5,769 nucleotides of DNA from Elusimicrobiota bacterium (lineage in GTDB: Bacteria; Elusimicrobiota; Endomicrobiia; Endomicrobiales; Endomicrobiaceae), in the NCBI GenBank assembly GCA_031256695.1, contig JAIRQB010000002.1:1-5769 (forward strand), read 5' to 3'. How positions within the stretch are numbered: position 1 is the stretch's first letter; the number at the start of each line of letters is the position of its first letter. The notes under the pieces are model-generated. The model worked only from the letters and a program-made list of their open reading frames with translations. It was not told where the DNA came from and did no database searches. A program made the translations under genes and the position numbers. Of this stretch, positions 1 through 5,769 are shown one piece after another.

Positions 1-287
1 GCTTCAACATAAAATTTAGGCTGCCCGCCTATCCTAAAACAAAAATCAGGCGCCCGCCGGCTGCCTGATATTTCAATCCTGTCCTCTATTATCACATCGC
101 GGTATTTTTCGCTTTTGCCTTCAGCATTTTCTATGTCCCAATCCAAAATTTTAAAGAATGGATTTAAAAAGTCTGTCCGCAATTTTGCTTCTTTGTAATT
201 AGACTTTTTGTATTCCTCTTCATTTTGAGAAAATTTCTCTATGAGTTTTGTCAGCGCTGAAAGTCTTTCCTCTTTGGATTGAAACAT
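1..287 (-). CDS. Type IIG (Eco57I-like) restriction-modification enzyme, N-terminal fragment cut by the window edge
   Basis: Only the first 95 residues are visible; the gene continues past the left edge. The fragment starts with a charged helical stretch (about 1-30), then a segment containing LRTDFLNPFFKILDWD (36-51), then YRDVIIED (62-69), APDFCF (79-84) and a final KFYVE. This matches the usual N-terminal layout of type IIG enzymes, in which a PD-(D/E)XK nuclease domain precedes a DNA methyltransferase and a target-recognition domain in one long chain. Asp81 would be the metal-binding Asp. The last full codon, Glu95, is followed by GC, so an E-A-K catalytic motif would be completed just outside the window. 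The ATG lies 13 bases after the preceding methylase stop, and an AAGGGA-like ribosome site lies upstream. The family comes from remembered family patterns; the methylase part is inferred because it is not visible. A type I HsdR N-terminal domain is the main alternative. Confidence 0.8.
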   Translation of the reverse strand, partial: MFQSKEERLSALTKLIEKFSQNEEEYKKSNYKEAKLRTDFLNPFFKILDWDIENAEGKSEKYRDVIIEDRIEISGSRRAPDFCFRIGGQPKFYVE

Positions 288-300
288 CGGCTTTCCCTTA

Positions 301-1131
301 CTAAATTTTTAATTTTCTGAAGTTGATTATATTTTGGTGCATATGATTTATCTTATAAGCAAAGGGATAGCCGAACGGGTATAGAGGTTTATTGTCTTGC
401 AGTAAAACCGTAGTCCCTACAAAAGAAAATCCGCATTCAATCATACAATCAACAATATCTTTTTGAGCGCAAATTTCTTCTTTATCAACGGTAAAATCGC
501 TTATTATAATGCTTGCATATTTTTCTTGTTTTAAGAGAGCAAAACATTTTTGCATTATCTTTTTAAAAGAGAGCAAAAATTCTAAATAAGACTTTTTATT
601 GCCTAAATCATTTATGTCGTCTGAATAGTATTCAATTCCTATTCTGCTGCCCGCTCTAAATCCTTTTGCATTTGCTTTTCTAATCCCTCCGCCTTTATTT
701 TTCAATATATTGTGATACGGCGGCGATGTGACTATATAATCAATGCCGCTCAAATCATCTAAAATTTTTTCAGCATCGCCGGTTTTATAAAAGTATTCTT
801 TGCCTTCTGTAAAATGTTTTTTATTCAGTCTGTTTTGCGCCAAGATTTTATATTGGGGATTTAAATCAATCCCTATCCCTATTCTTTGCAAATTGTTTGC
901 CGCTATTAAAGTTGTGCCGCTGCCGCAAAAAGGGTCTAAAACCATCATACCTTGCTTTGTAAATAAAGAAATCAACTTCATAATATCTTTTATTAAAAAA
1001 GGAGCGGGGTGTTGAAAAGCGTCTTTGTCGTCGGCGCATTTCTCAGACAGCCAAAAACTTTTTGTCAATTTCAGCCATTCCTTGCCCGTCAAATCATTTA
1101 ATTTATTCCTCTTGTCTTTTTTCCCTTCCAT
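301..1131 (-). CDS. DNA methyltransferase, motif order X-I-IV, TSPPY type (probable N4-cytosine)
   Basis: A 276-residue S-adenosylmethionine-dependent DNA methyltransferase. In order it shows HPAPF (41-45, motif X), LDPFCGSGTT (65-74, motif I, cofactor binding), GIDLNP (87-92, motif II acidic residue) and TSPPY (135-139, motif IV, catalytic). It ends with a YPFGYPFAY segment (251-259) typical of this group. Putting motif I before motif IV is the reverse of the common beta-class order. An S-P-P-Y motif IV is usual for N4-cytosine enzymes, while D-P-P-Y usually marks N6-adenine, so m4C is the likelier product, but this is inference. The Gly/Lys/Arg-rich loop after motif IV (about 145-165) may contact DNA. 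The start at 1131 is preferred over an in-frame ATG at 1167: the former is 4 bases after the upstream stop and has an AAGGA site, while the latter lies inside the upstream gene and has none. No truncation or frameshift is seen. Confidence 0.92.
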   Translation of the reverse strand: MEGKKDKRNKLNDLTGKEWLKLTKSFWLSEKCADDKDAFQHPAPFLIKDIMKLISLFTKQGMMVLDPFCGSGTTLIAANNLQRIGIGIDLNPQYKILAQNRLNKKHFTEGKEYFYKTGDAEKILDDLSGIDYIVTSPPYHNILKNKGGGIRKANAKGFRAGSRIGIEYYSDDINDLGNKKSYLEFLLSFKKIMQKCFALLKQEKYASIIISDFTVDKEEICAQKDIVDCMIECGFSFVGTTVLLQDNKPLYPFGYPFAYKINHMHQNIINFRKLKI

Positions 1132-1135
1132 ACAA

Positions 1136-3568
1136 TTAAAATCCTTTTGCAAATTTAGACAGCACATCTAAATCTGTTGAGCGCAAAGCAACGGCTCTTT
1201 CAATATCGCTGTAAAACATATATTTCCAATTATAAAGTTTGAAATTGTGAGTAAAAAGCGGGTCATTTGTATTTAAAAACTCATCTTTTCTGCCGTCAGG
1301 GATTATCATAAATTTTGGAATAGATATATCTGCATTTGAGGCTCTTTGAAGCCCGGACGTAAATTTTGTTGTGTTTTCAACTTCAAAGAGACATTCAATT
1401 TTGTTTTCTCTTATCCACAGCATATCTATCATAGAAATTCTCTCGGTTTTGTATTCATCAAGATGTAAAAAATCTATGCCGCTAAAATCTGAAAGTTCAG
1501 ATAAAAATTTTCCATTGATTTTTTCAGTCTGCTCTCTTTTGCCTATAAAAATCTTAAAGCCTATTTTATGCCCAATGCCTGCAAGATATGAAAGAATTTC
1601 AGTGTGTTTTGTAAAGTTGTTTTCTATTTCAAGATAATTGTAAAGCCATTTTCCGCCTGATTTGACAGCGTATTTTTTCAATATTTTGTCTATTGATTTA
1701 ATGTCGGGGGTCAGCCCGTTAGGATACTTCTGAAAAATATCCCCTAAAACATCGTCAAAACTTACCGATGTTTTTCTGCGGAGTAAAGCAATGATGCTGT
1801 CCTCAACTCTGTCAGTCAGCAGTCTGTCGGGATATTTTATATGGTCTTTGGGATTTACAAACCACCAAAAATTGCCCGCTCCATTGTCTTTGTTTTTTTC
1901 AACGGTAAAAATCTTCCCTATTTGTTTATCCAAGATACTTTCTACATTCATATCAAAATCTTCTAAATCAAAACCGCCGCTTGAAATTTCAGGCAGAAGC
2001 CCGTTAAAGAGAAATTGATAAGGCGTCGGCTCATTTCTTAAAGCGATAATTTCTATAGTTTTTGTGATTACAAAGTGTTCAAATTCTCCTTTGTCTGTAT
2101 TTAAATCAGCAGACGCCGCTTTAATGCAGCGTATATAAAAATCTGCCGCCGATGTTCCATATGGATTTGCGACATTGGCTTCGCCCGTTCTCCTGTTTTG
2201 CTGGTGGATAACTTTTTCAATTCTAAACCCGGAAAGAGCGATAGATTTTAGAAAGGCATTCCAAATTTCAAGTTTTTTATTGTGAAAAGTGAAAACTATT
2301 TTCCCGTCTTGTTTTAAAACTCTATAAAGATTTTTAAGAGCAGAAGTGAAGCGCCTTTTATAAATATCAGCGTCAAATATGTTTTTCTTTATGGTAATTT
2401 CAGCATTGAAATCAGGGTTATATTTAGCATTGTATTTTTCAAGCCAGTTTAGCCAAATTAGCGATAAATCAAGATATTGAACCAAGCCTCCATATGGAGG
2501 GTCTGTCAAAATGAAATCAATGCTGTTTTCAGGGATATAATCAAGCGCCGTATTTATATCAACTATTCCATATTTAATGTCAAAACCCGACATTTTGTTT
2601 TTATTTTTAGCGGAGTTTGTGGCATTTAATATTTTCGGCTTTTTCCCAAGATAAGATGTTATTGACGAGAGAGAACTCTCGGCAGATTGCTTTCCAAAAC
2701 AACTGCTTTGAAAGACCATAATTGGATTCATTTCCATTTGTCTTGCCGCACATAGATAAGCCGAGCGCCCCCAACTTGTAGAAAAATCTCTATTTGCTTC
2801 TTTGTGGCGCGGGACAGACATTTTTGAGCATAAATGCAAAGTCTGTATAAAAGCAAAAAGGAGTTGTTTTTTTAGATTATCGTCTGCTAATTGCAAAATC
2901 CCGTCAAAAATTGCAGACAATATATACAGATTCCTCTTTGTCCACAGATTTGAAAAATTATTGCCGCCGATTGACTGCAAAAAAGATGCCGAAAAAGACG
3001 GCGAATTTGGGAAAGGTTTATTTGGATGCCAAAAAGGAAGGTCTATATCTTTCATTGATTCGGCAATATCTATATCCTCGCTGTCGGGCGGTGCGCTATA
3101 ACGCAATATTTTATCAGCGCCGCTATTTTTATATGTCTGAGCGCCTATTTCATATATTTTATTTTCATTCCATTTAAAACAGACTATTTCCTCTCTTTCG
3201 TTTTTTTTATTGCGAGATTTAGTAAAAAAATATTTTTTATAAATGCCGCTTTCCTTTACATCTGATATTATTTTAACTGCCGCATCAGAAAATGCCCGCC
3301 TGTCAAAATCAGAACAAAAAACTTCAATGATAAAAGATGTCAATGGATTTAAATCAAAAGCGAAAGCCTTTCGCCCCGTTTTTACCGCTTCAAAAGCGCT
3401 CATTGCGCTGCCTGCAAAAGGGTCTAAATAAATTCCATTTTCAGGCGTATAAGTTTCAATATATTTCCTCCAAATATTGTGAGGCTTCTTGCCCCAATAT
3501 TTCATAGCGGTATATATTGGCGGACGAACTTCCTCTACTAAAGCGTAATTTATTTCTTTATTAGGCAT
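1136..3568 (-). CDS. Large DNA methyltransferase fused to winged-helix and nuclease-like C-terminal regions
   Basis: An 810-residue protein. Residues 1-485 form a DNA methyltransferase with motif I before motif IV: YWGKKPHNIW (24-33), LDPFAGSAMSAFEA (48-61, cofactor loop), FDLNP (71-75, motif II) and TDPPYG (355-360, motif IV, suggesting N6-adenine). About 280 residues separate motifs II and IV. That region includes WTKRNLYILS (209-218), CSKM (247-250) and SWGRSAY (265-271), and probably recognises DNA. Residues 582-645 read as a winged helix: DRVEDSIIALL, then VSFDDVL, then a GGKWLY wing. Residues 655-790 contain MIDMLWI (713-719) and LFEVENTT (727-734), followed by SGLQR. This resembles a PD-(D/E)XK core with Asp715 and Glu729, except that the usual Lys is Glu731. 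The start has GAGGGG just upstream. Its relation to other long methylases (COG1743/DUF1156-like) is uncertain. Methylation is well supported; cleavage by the C-terminus is only inferred. Confidence 0.92.
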   Translation of the reverse strand: MPNKEINYALVEEVRPPIYTAMKYWGKKPHNIWRKYIETYTPENGIYLDPFAGSAMSAFEAVKTGRKAFAFDLNPLTSFIIEVFCSDFDRRAFSDAAVKIISDVKESGIYKKYFFTKSRNKKNEREEIVCFKWNENKIYEIGAQTYKNSGADKILRYSAPPDSEDIDIAESMKDIDLPFWHPNKPFPNSPSFSASFLQSIGGNNFSNLWTKRNLYILSAIFDGILQLADDNLKKQLLFAFIQTLHLCSKMSVPRHKEANRDFSTSWGRSAYLCAARQMEMNPIMVFQSSCFGKQSAESSLSSITSYLGKKPKILNATNSAKNKNKMSGFDIKYGIVDINTALDYIPENSIDFILTDPPYGGLVQYLDLSLIWLNWLEKYNAKYNPDFNAEITIKKNIFDADIYKRRFTSALKNLYRVLKQDGKIVFTFHNKKLEIWNAFLKSIALSGFRIEKVIHQQNRRTGEANVANPYGTSAADFYIRCIKAASADLNTDKGEFEHFVITKTIEIIALRNEPTPYQFLFNGLLPEISSGGFDLEDFDMNVESILDKQIGKIFTVEKNKDNGAGNFWWFVNPKDHIKYPDRLLTDRVEDSIIALLRRKTSVSFDDVLGDIFQKYPNGLTPDIKSIDKILKKYAVKSGGKWLYNYLEIENNFTKHTEILSYLAGIGHKIGFKIFIGKREQTEKINGKFLSELSDFSGIDFLHLDEYKTERISMIDMLWIRENKIECLFEVENTTKFTSGLQRASNADISIPKFMIIPDGRKDEFLNTNDPLFTHNFKLYNWKYMFYSDIERAVALRSTDLDVLSKFAKGF
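1142..1148 (-). promoter_or_regulatory. Ribosome binding site that sets the start of the second methylase
   Basis: On the minus strand AAAAGGA lies 10 bases before the ATG at 1131. It sits within the last codons of the upstream methylase gene, so translation of the two methylases is probably coupled. It supports the 276-residue form over a form with 12 extra residues starting at 1167, which has no purine-rich site in front of it. Confidence 0.6.
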
Positions 3569-3623
3569 TTTCCCCTCAAAAACAGTAAAAACAAAATTAG
3601 AAATTAAAAGTTATGAATTTGTT

Positions 3624-4325
3624 TTAAAGACCGCCGAAACGCCTTTGCCTTTTTTGATATTCAATTATGGCGGCTTCTAAATCTTGCCCGTCAAAATCAG
3701 GCCACATTTTGTCTGTAAAATAAAGTTCGCTATACGCTGTCTGCCAAAGCAAAAAATTTGAAACTCTCATCTCGCCCGAAGTCCTTATAAGCAAATCCGG
3801 GTCGGGCTGACCAGCCGTATATAATAAATCTGAAACAGCGCTCTCCGATAATGCCTCTATATTTTTTTCTTTCAAAACTCTAAATGCGCGCAAAAGTTCT
3901 TCTCTTGAACCGTAATTTAACGCTATATTTAATTGCAAACCATCGTTGTTTTTTGTCTTTTCTAAAACATTTTCTATTTCAAATTGAATGTTTTGAGGAA
4001 ATTTAGACAAATCGCCTAAAATTCTTAACTTCACTTTATTTTCATTGAATTCTTCAAAATCTTTCTTAATAAAGGTCAAAAGCAAATCAAATAAAGAGGA
4101 GATTTCTTCCGCAGGTCTTTTCCAATTTTCAGTTGAAAAGGCATATAAACTTAAAACTTCAATTTTAAGTTTGTGGGCGGCTCTAACTATATTTTTTACA
4201 GTTTGCACGCCTTGTCTATGCCCGAAAACCCTTGGGAGAAATCTCCGTTTAGCCCATCTTCCGTTTCCGTCCATAATAATTGCTATATGGCGCGGAAAAT
4301 TATTCTTAAAATCAATAGGACTCAA
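3624..4325 (-). CDS. uppS: Isoprenyl transferase (undecaprenyl diphosphate synthase)
   Basis: This cis-prenyltransferase condenses farnesyl diphosphate with isopentenyl diphosphate units to make the C55 polyprenyl diphosphate that carries peptidoglycan and other envelope precursors. It acts at the cytoplasmic face of the membrane. The 233-residue length is close to the family norm. All signature motifs are present: MDGNGRWA (18-25, with catalytic Asp19), GHRQG (35-39), FSTENWKRP (63-71), NIALNYGSREE (133-143), PDPDLLIRTSGE (174-185), SNFLLWQ (189-195), E200 in the YSELYFTD segment, WPDF (208-211) and RRFGG (228-232). The start is TTG; the first ATG in frame is Met18, which would remove the N-terminal strand before the catalytic loop, and a stop codon lies three codons upstream of the TTG. 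It follows the ferredoxin gene by 19 bases. The shorter prenyl (decaprenyl or C35-type) homologues cannot be told apart by eye. Confidence 0.97.
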   Translation of the reverse strand: MSPIDFKNNFPRHIAIIMDGNGRWAKRRFLPRVFGHRQGVQTVKNIVRAAHKLKIEVLSLYAFSTENWKRPAEEISSLFDLLLTFIKKDFEEFNENKVKLRILGDLSKFPQNIQFEIENVLEKTKNNDGLQLNIALNYGSREELLRAFRVLKEKNIEALSESAVSDLLYTAGQPDPDLLIRTSGEMRVSNFLLWQTAYSELYFTDKMWPDFDGQDLEAAIIEYQKRQRRFGGL

Positions 4326-4336
4326 AATTGTTTAAA

Positions 4337-4343
4337 TCCTTTC
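4337..4343 (-). promoter_or_regulatory. Ribosome binding site for the TTG-started uppS
   Basis: GAAAGGA on the minus strand begins one base after the ferredoxin stop codon and ends 11 bases before the TTG at 4325. The spacing is somewhat long. An ATT codon directly before the TTG would give 8 bases, but ATT starts are rare, so TTG is kept. An in-frame TAA at 4332-4334 prevents any longer form. Confidence 0.6.
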
Positions 4344-4344
4344 T

Positions 4345-4512
4345 TTAAGAAATTGCGCTGACAGGACAAGCGCTTTCGCAAGCGCCGCAATCAACGCATT
4401 TATCGGCTGTCACTTTATACTTGTCGCCGTCTTGAACTATAGCCTCTACCGGGCAAGCCCCGGCGCAACTTCCGCATCCTACGCAAACGCCAGCATCAAT
4501 AGTCTTTGCCAT
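4345..4512 (-). CDS. Small 2[4Fe-4S] ferredoxin, clostridial type
   Basis: A 55-residue soluble electron carrier. It has two CxxCxxCxxxCP motifs: Cys10, 13, 16, 20 followed by Pro21, and Cys39, 42, 45, 49 followed by Pro50. In this fold each cluster takes three cysteines from one motif and the fourth from the other, giving two low-potential clusters. The two halves are clearly related, with CPVEAI matching CPVSAI, reflecting the ancient internal duplication of the family. The length is typical of bacterial ferredoxins from anaerobes. The start is fixed by GGAGG 6 bases before the ATG. It lies 21 bases after frr and 19 before uppS, and its partner is not evident from the neighbours: neither ribosome recycling nor prenyl chain elongation needs electrons. 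It may serve a general role or the reductive isoprenoid (MEP pathway) steps that supply UppS, but that is speculation. Confidence 0.95.
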   Translation of the reverse strand: MAKTIDAGVCVGCGSCAGACPVEAIVQDGDKYKVTADKCVDCGACESACPVSAIS

Positions 4513-4533
4513 AATTTTCCTCCATTATTTTAT

Positions 4534-5094
4534 TTATACCCGCATAATCTCTTGTTCTTTAAGAGTTATGCTTTCATCTATTTTCTTAATGTAATCGTCT
4601 GTAAGTTTTTGAGCCGATATTTCTTGTTTTTTCCTTTCATCTTCGTTTATTGCTTTGTCTTTCTCGGCTTTTTTTACAGCGTCTATCAAAATACGCCTTT
4701 CATTCCTTATTGCGATTTTATAATCCTCAGCGGTTTTGCCTATAGATTTTGCAATTTCTTTCCTTCTGTCTTCTGTGAGAGGCGGGACTGAAATCCTTAT
4801 AATTTTCCCGTCATTTATAGGCGTCATTCCTATATCTGATTTCAAAATAGCCTTTTCAATGGCGGGCAGTTGAGAAATATCCCAGGGCTTAATTTCTATA
4901 GTCCGTCCGTCAGGTATAGATATGCCCGCTATTTGATTTATAGGCAATATGCTTCCATAACTTTCAACTTTTATGCCTTCAACTATGCCGGCATTTGCGC
5001 GCCCTGTTCTAACTGAAGCGAGGTCTGCTTTTAATTTGTCTATTGTTTTATTCATAGATTCTTGAGAATTTTTAAAGACAGTTTTTAAATCCAT
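4534..5094 (-). CDS. frr: Ribosome recycling factor
   Basis: RRF works in the cytoplasm with EF-G to split the post-termination ribosome so that its subunits can be reused. The protein is 186 residues, the standard family length. Domain I is built from the N-terminal helix (1-30) and the two long C-terminal helices (about 105-186). The inserted beta domain II spans roughly 31-104. Visible signatures are VRTGRAN (28-34), the SIPDGRTIEIKPWD strand region (59-72), VPPLTEDRRKE (103-113) and the basic IRNERR segment (129-134) that contacts 23S rRNA. The highly charged C-terminal helix (135-185) is typical. The start is ATG with GGAGG 6 bases upstream, and the gene follows pyrH by 23 bases, as in many bacterial genomes. 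Nothing is missing or odd. Confidence 0.99.
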   Translation of the reverse strand: MDLKTVFKNSQESMNKTIDKLKADLASVRTGRANAGIVEGIKVESYGSILPINQIAGISIPDGRTIEIKPWDISQLPAIEKAILKSDIGMTPINDGKIIRISVPPLTEDRRKEIAKSIGKTAEDYKIAIRNERRILIDAVKKAEKDKAINEDERKKQEISAQKLTDDYIKKIDESITLKEQEIMRV

Positions 5095-5117
5095 TTTAAA
5101 CCTCCGGTATTTTTTGA

Positions 5118-5769
5118 TTAGTTTGAAATCAAAGTCCCTATATTTTCGCCGCCTAAAACTTTTTTCAAATTCAATTTTTCATAAAAATTAAAAACGCGTA
5201 TTGGGATATTGCCGCGGCGGCACATAGCAAAGGCTTCGGCGTCCATTATTTGCAGATTTTTCTCTATCGCTTCGTCAAAAGTCAAATGCCCGTATTTAAC
5301 CGCTTTTGCATCTTTTTTGGGGTCTGCGCTGTAAACGCCGTCAATTTGAGTGGCTTTTAAAATCAAATCAGCCTTGATTTCTAAAGCCCGCAAAGCCGCT
5401 CCCGTATCAGTTGTAAAAAAAGGAGAACCTGTGCCGCCTGCAAAAATAACAATTTTGCCCTCTGTTAGAGATTTGACAACTCTATCGCTGTCAAAATTCT
5501 CAGCAAAAACGCTGAAATTATTAGGCGCAAAAACTTCATTTTCTATTGCCGCTTTCTTAAAAGCGTCTTTTAAAGAGAGCGCATTCATCAAAGTGGCAAG
5601 CATACCTATTTTGTCGGCATTTACTCTATCTATACTCTTGCCGCCGCCCCGCCATATATTGCCCGCTCCTATCACTACGGCAAGTTCAACGCTATTGTTT
5701 TCTAAAGCAGATTTGATTTCAAAAACAACTCTGTTTAAACTTTCAGCGTCTATATTATCTTTCCCAGCC
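5118..5769 (-). CDS. pyrH: UMP kinase, N-terminus cut by the window edge
   Basis: This enzyme phosphorylates UMP to UDP with ATP, the step that feeds pyrimidine nucleotide synthesis. It is the bacterial hexameric form of the amino acid kinase fold, unrelated to eukaryotic UMP/CMP kinase. The last 216 residues are visible; family length is about 235-245, so roughly the first 20 residues (including the phosphate-binding KLSGE-type loop) lie outside. Counting from the first full codon, visible motifs are VVIGAGNIWRG (31-41), GGTGSPFFTTDTGAALRA (111-128, UMP binding), QIDGVYSADPKKD (141-153, ATP site), MDAEAF (175-180) and NIPIRVFN (187-194). A GTG at 5675 is an internal valine in the VVIGAG strand and not the start: the reading frame stays open and family-like to the edge. 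It is probably co-transcribed with frr. Upstream tsf and rpsB are expected but not visible. Confidence 0.97.
   Translation of the reverse strand, partial: AGKDNIDAESLNRVVFEIKSALENNSVELAVVIGAGNIWRGGGKSIDRVNADKIGMLATLMNALSLKDAFKKAAIENEVFAPNNFSVFAENFDSDRVVKSLTEGKIVIFAGGTGSPFFTTDTGAALRALEIKADLILKATQIDGVYSADPKKDAKAVKYGHLTFDEAIEKNLQIMDAEAFAMCRRGNIPIRVFNFYEKLNLKKVLGGENIGTLISN

Larger units (their letters stand above)
1..3568 (-). other. Three-gene restriction-modification module (left end open)
   Basis: Three consecutive genes, separated by 4 and 13 bases, encode a DPPY methylase with a nuclease-like tail, a TSPPY methylase, and a type IIG-like nuclease N-terminus. They are co-directional and appear co-translated, which suggests a single functional system. 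No integrase, transposase, terminal repeat or tRNA attachment site is visible, so I call it a module and not a mobile element. By eye its base composition is similar to that of the housekeeping genes beside it. Its left boundary lies outside the window. Confidence 0.75.

Noticed and set aside
45..69. Seven-base inverted repeat (ATCAGGC ... GCCTGAT) with an 11-base GC-rich loop, a possible hairpin or operator.
   Set aside because: It lies inside the coding sequence of the type IIG-like gene, has no T-run beside it on either strand, and encodes conserved-looking residues.
800..1015. Plus-strand open frame of 71 codons opposite the second methylase.
   Set aside because: It is the complement of motifs X, I and II of the methylase, so its openness is explained by the gene on the other strand.
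1132..1167. N-terminal extension of the second methylase by 12 residues from an ATG at 1167.
   Set aside because: It would overlap the upstream gene by 32 bases and has no ribosome site; the ATG at 1131 has an AAGGA site and is 4 bases past the upstream stop.
2802..3177. Two overlapping plus-strand open frames of 88-99 codons inside the large methylase gene.
   Set aside because: They are antisense to a well supported methyltransferase and show no ribosome site or recognisable motif; they look like chance open frames.
3569..3623. Gap between uppS and the methylase examined for a terminator, promoter or regulatory (C-protein type) box.
   Set aside because: It is AT-rich with T-runs but has no stem with paired arms, no good -35/-10 pair and no clear palindrome. 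Only the GAGGGG ribosome site of the methylase is evident.
4432..4791. Plus-strand open frame of 119 codons with a hydrophobic, membrane-like translation.
   Set aside because: It overlaps frr and the ferredoxin on the opposite strand, has no family resemblance, and is the expected by-product of AT-rich antisense sequence.
5673..5675. GTG as the start of pyrH, giving a 185-residue protein.
   Set aside because: The frame stays open to the window edge and the residues upstream fit the UMP kinase N-terminal helix and strand, so this GTG is an internal valine.

Overview
The window holds seven genes, all on the minus strand and therefore read from the right edge to the left. It is AT-rich bacterial DNA, densely packed with short gaps and good Shine-Dalgarno sites. 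The right half (about 3624-5769) is a conserved housekeeping cluster: pyrH (UMP kinase, cut by the right edge), frr (ribosome recycling factor), a very small 2[4Fe-4S] ferredoxin, and uppS (polyprenyl diphosphate synthase). The pyrH-frr-uppS order is widespread in bacteria, usually with rpsB-tsf upstream and cdsA-dxr downstream. The clostridial-type ferredoxin suggests an anaerobic or fermentative organism. I cannot place the phylum from this window.

The left half (1-3568) is a DNA modification/restriction module that begins 55 bases after uppS, where cdsA would often be found. It has three tightly spaced genes. The first is an 810-residue protein with a motif I-first adenine-type methyltransferase (DPPY), a probable winged-helix segment, and a C-terminal region resembling a PD-(D/E)XK nuclease core. 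The second is a 276-residue methyltransferase with motif order X-I-IV and a TSPPY motif, which suggests N4-cytosine chemistry. The third is the first 95 residues of a protein that looks like the N-terminal nuclease domain of a type IIG (Eco57I-like) restriction-modification enzyme, cut by the left edge.

The gaps are 23 bases (pyrH-frr), 21 (frr-ferredoxin), 19 (ferredoxin-uppS), 55 (uppS-methylase 1), 4 (methylase 1-methylase 2) and 13 (methylase 2-type IIG). I see no terminator hairpin or convincing promoter in any of them, so the whole set may be one transcription unit. That would place a restriction-modification system under the control of essential translation and cell-envelope genes. The most unusual points are this placement, the methyltransferase/wing/nuclease-like fusion protein, the pairing of methyltransferases with apparently different base chemistry, and the ferredoxin inserted between frr and uppS.
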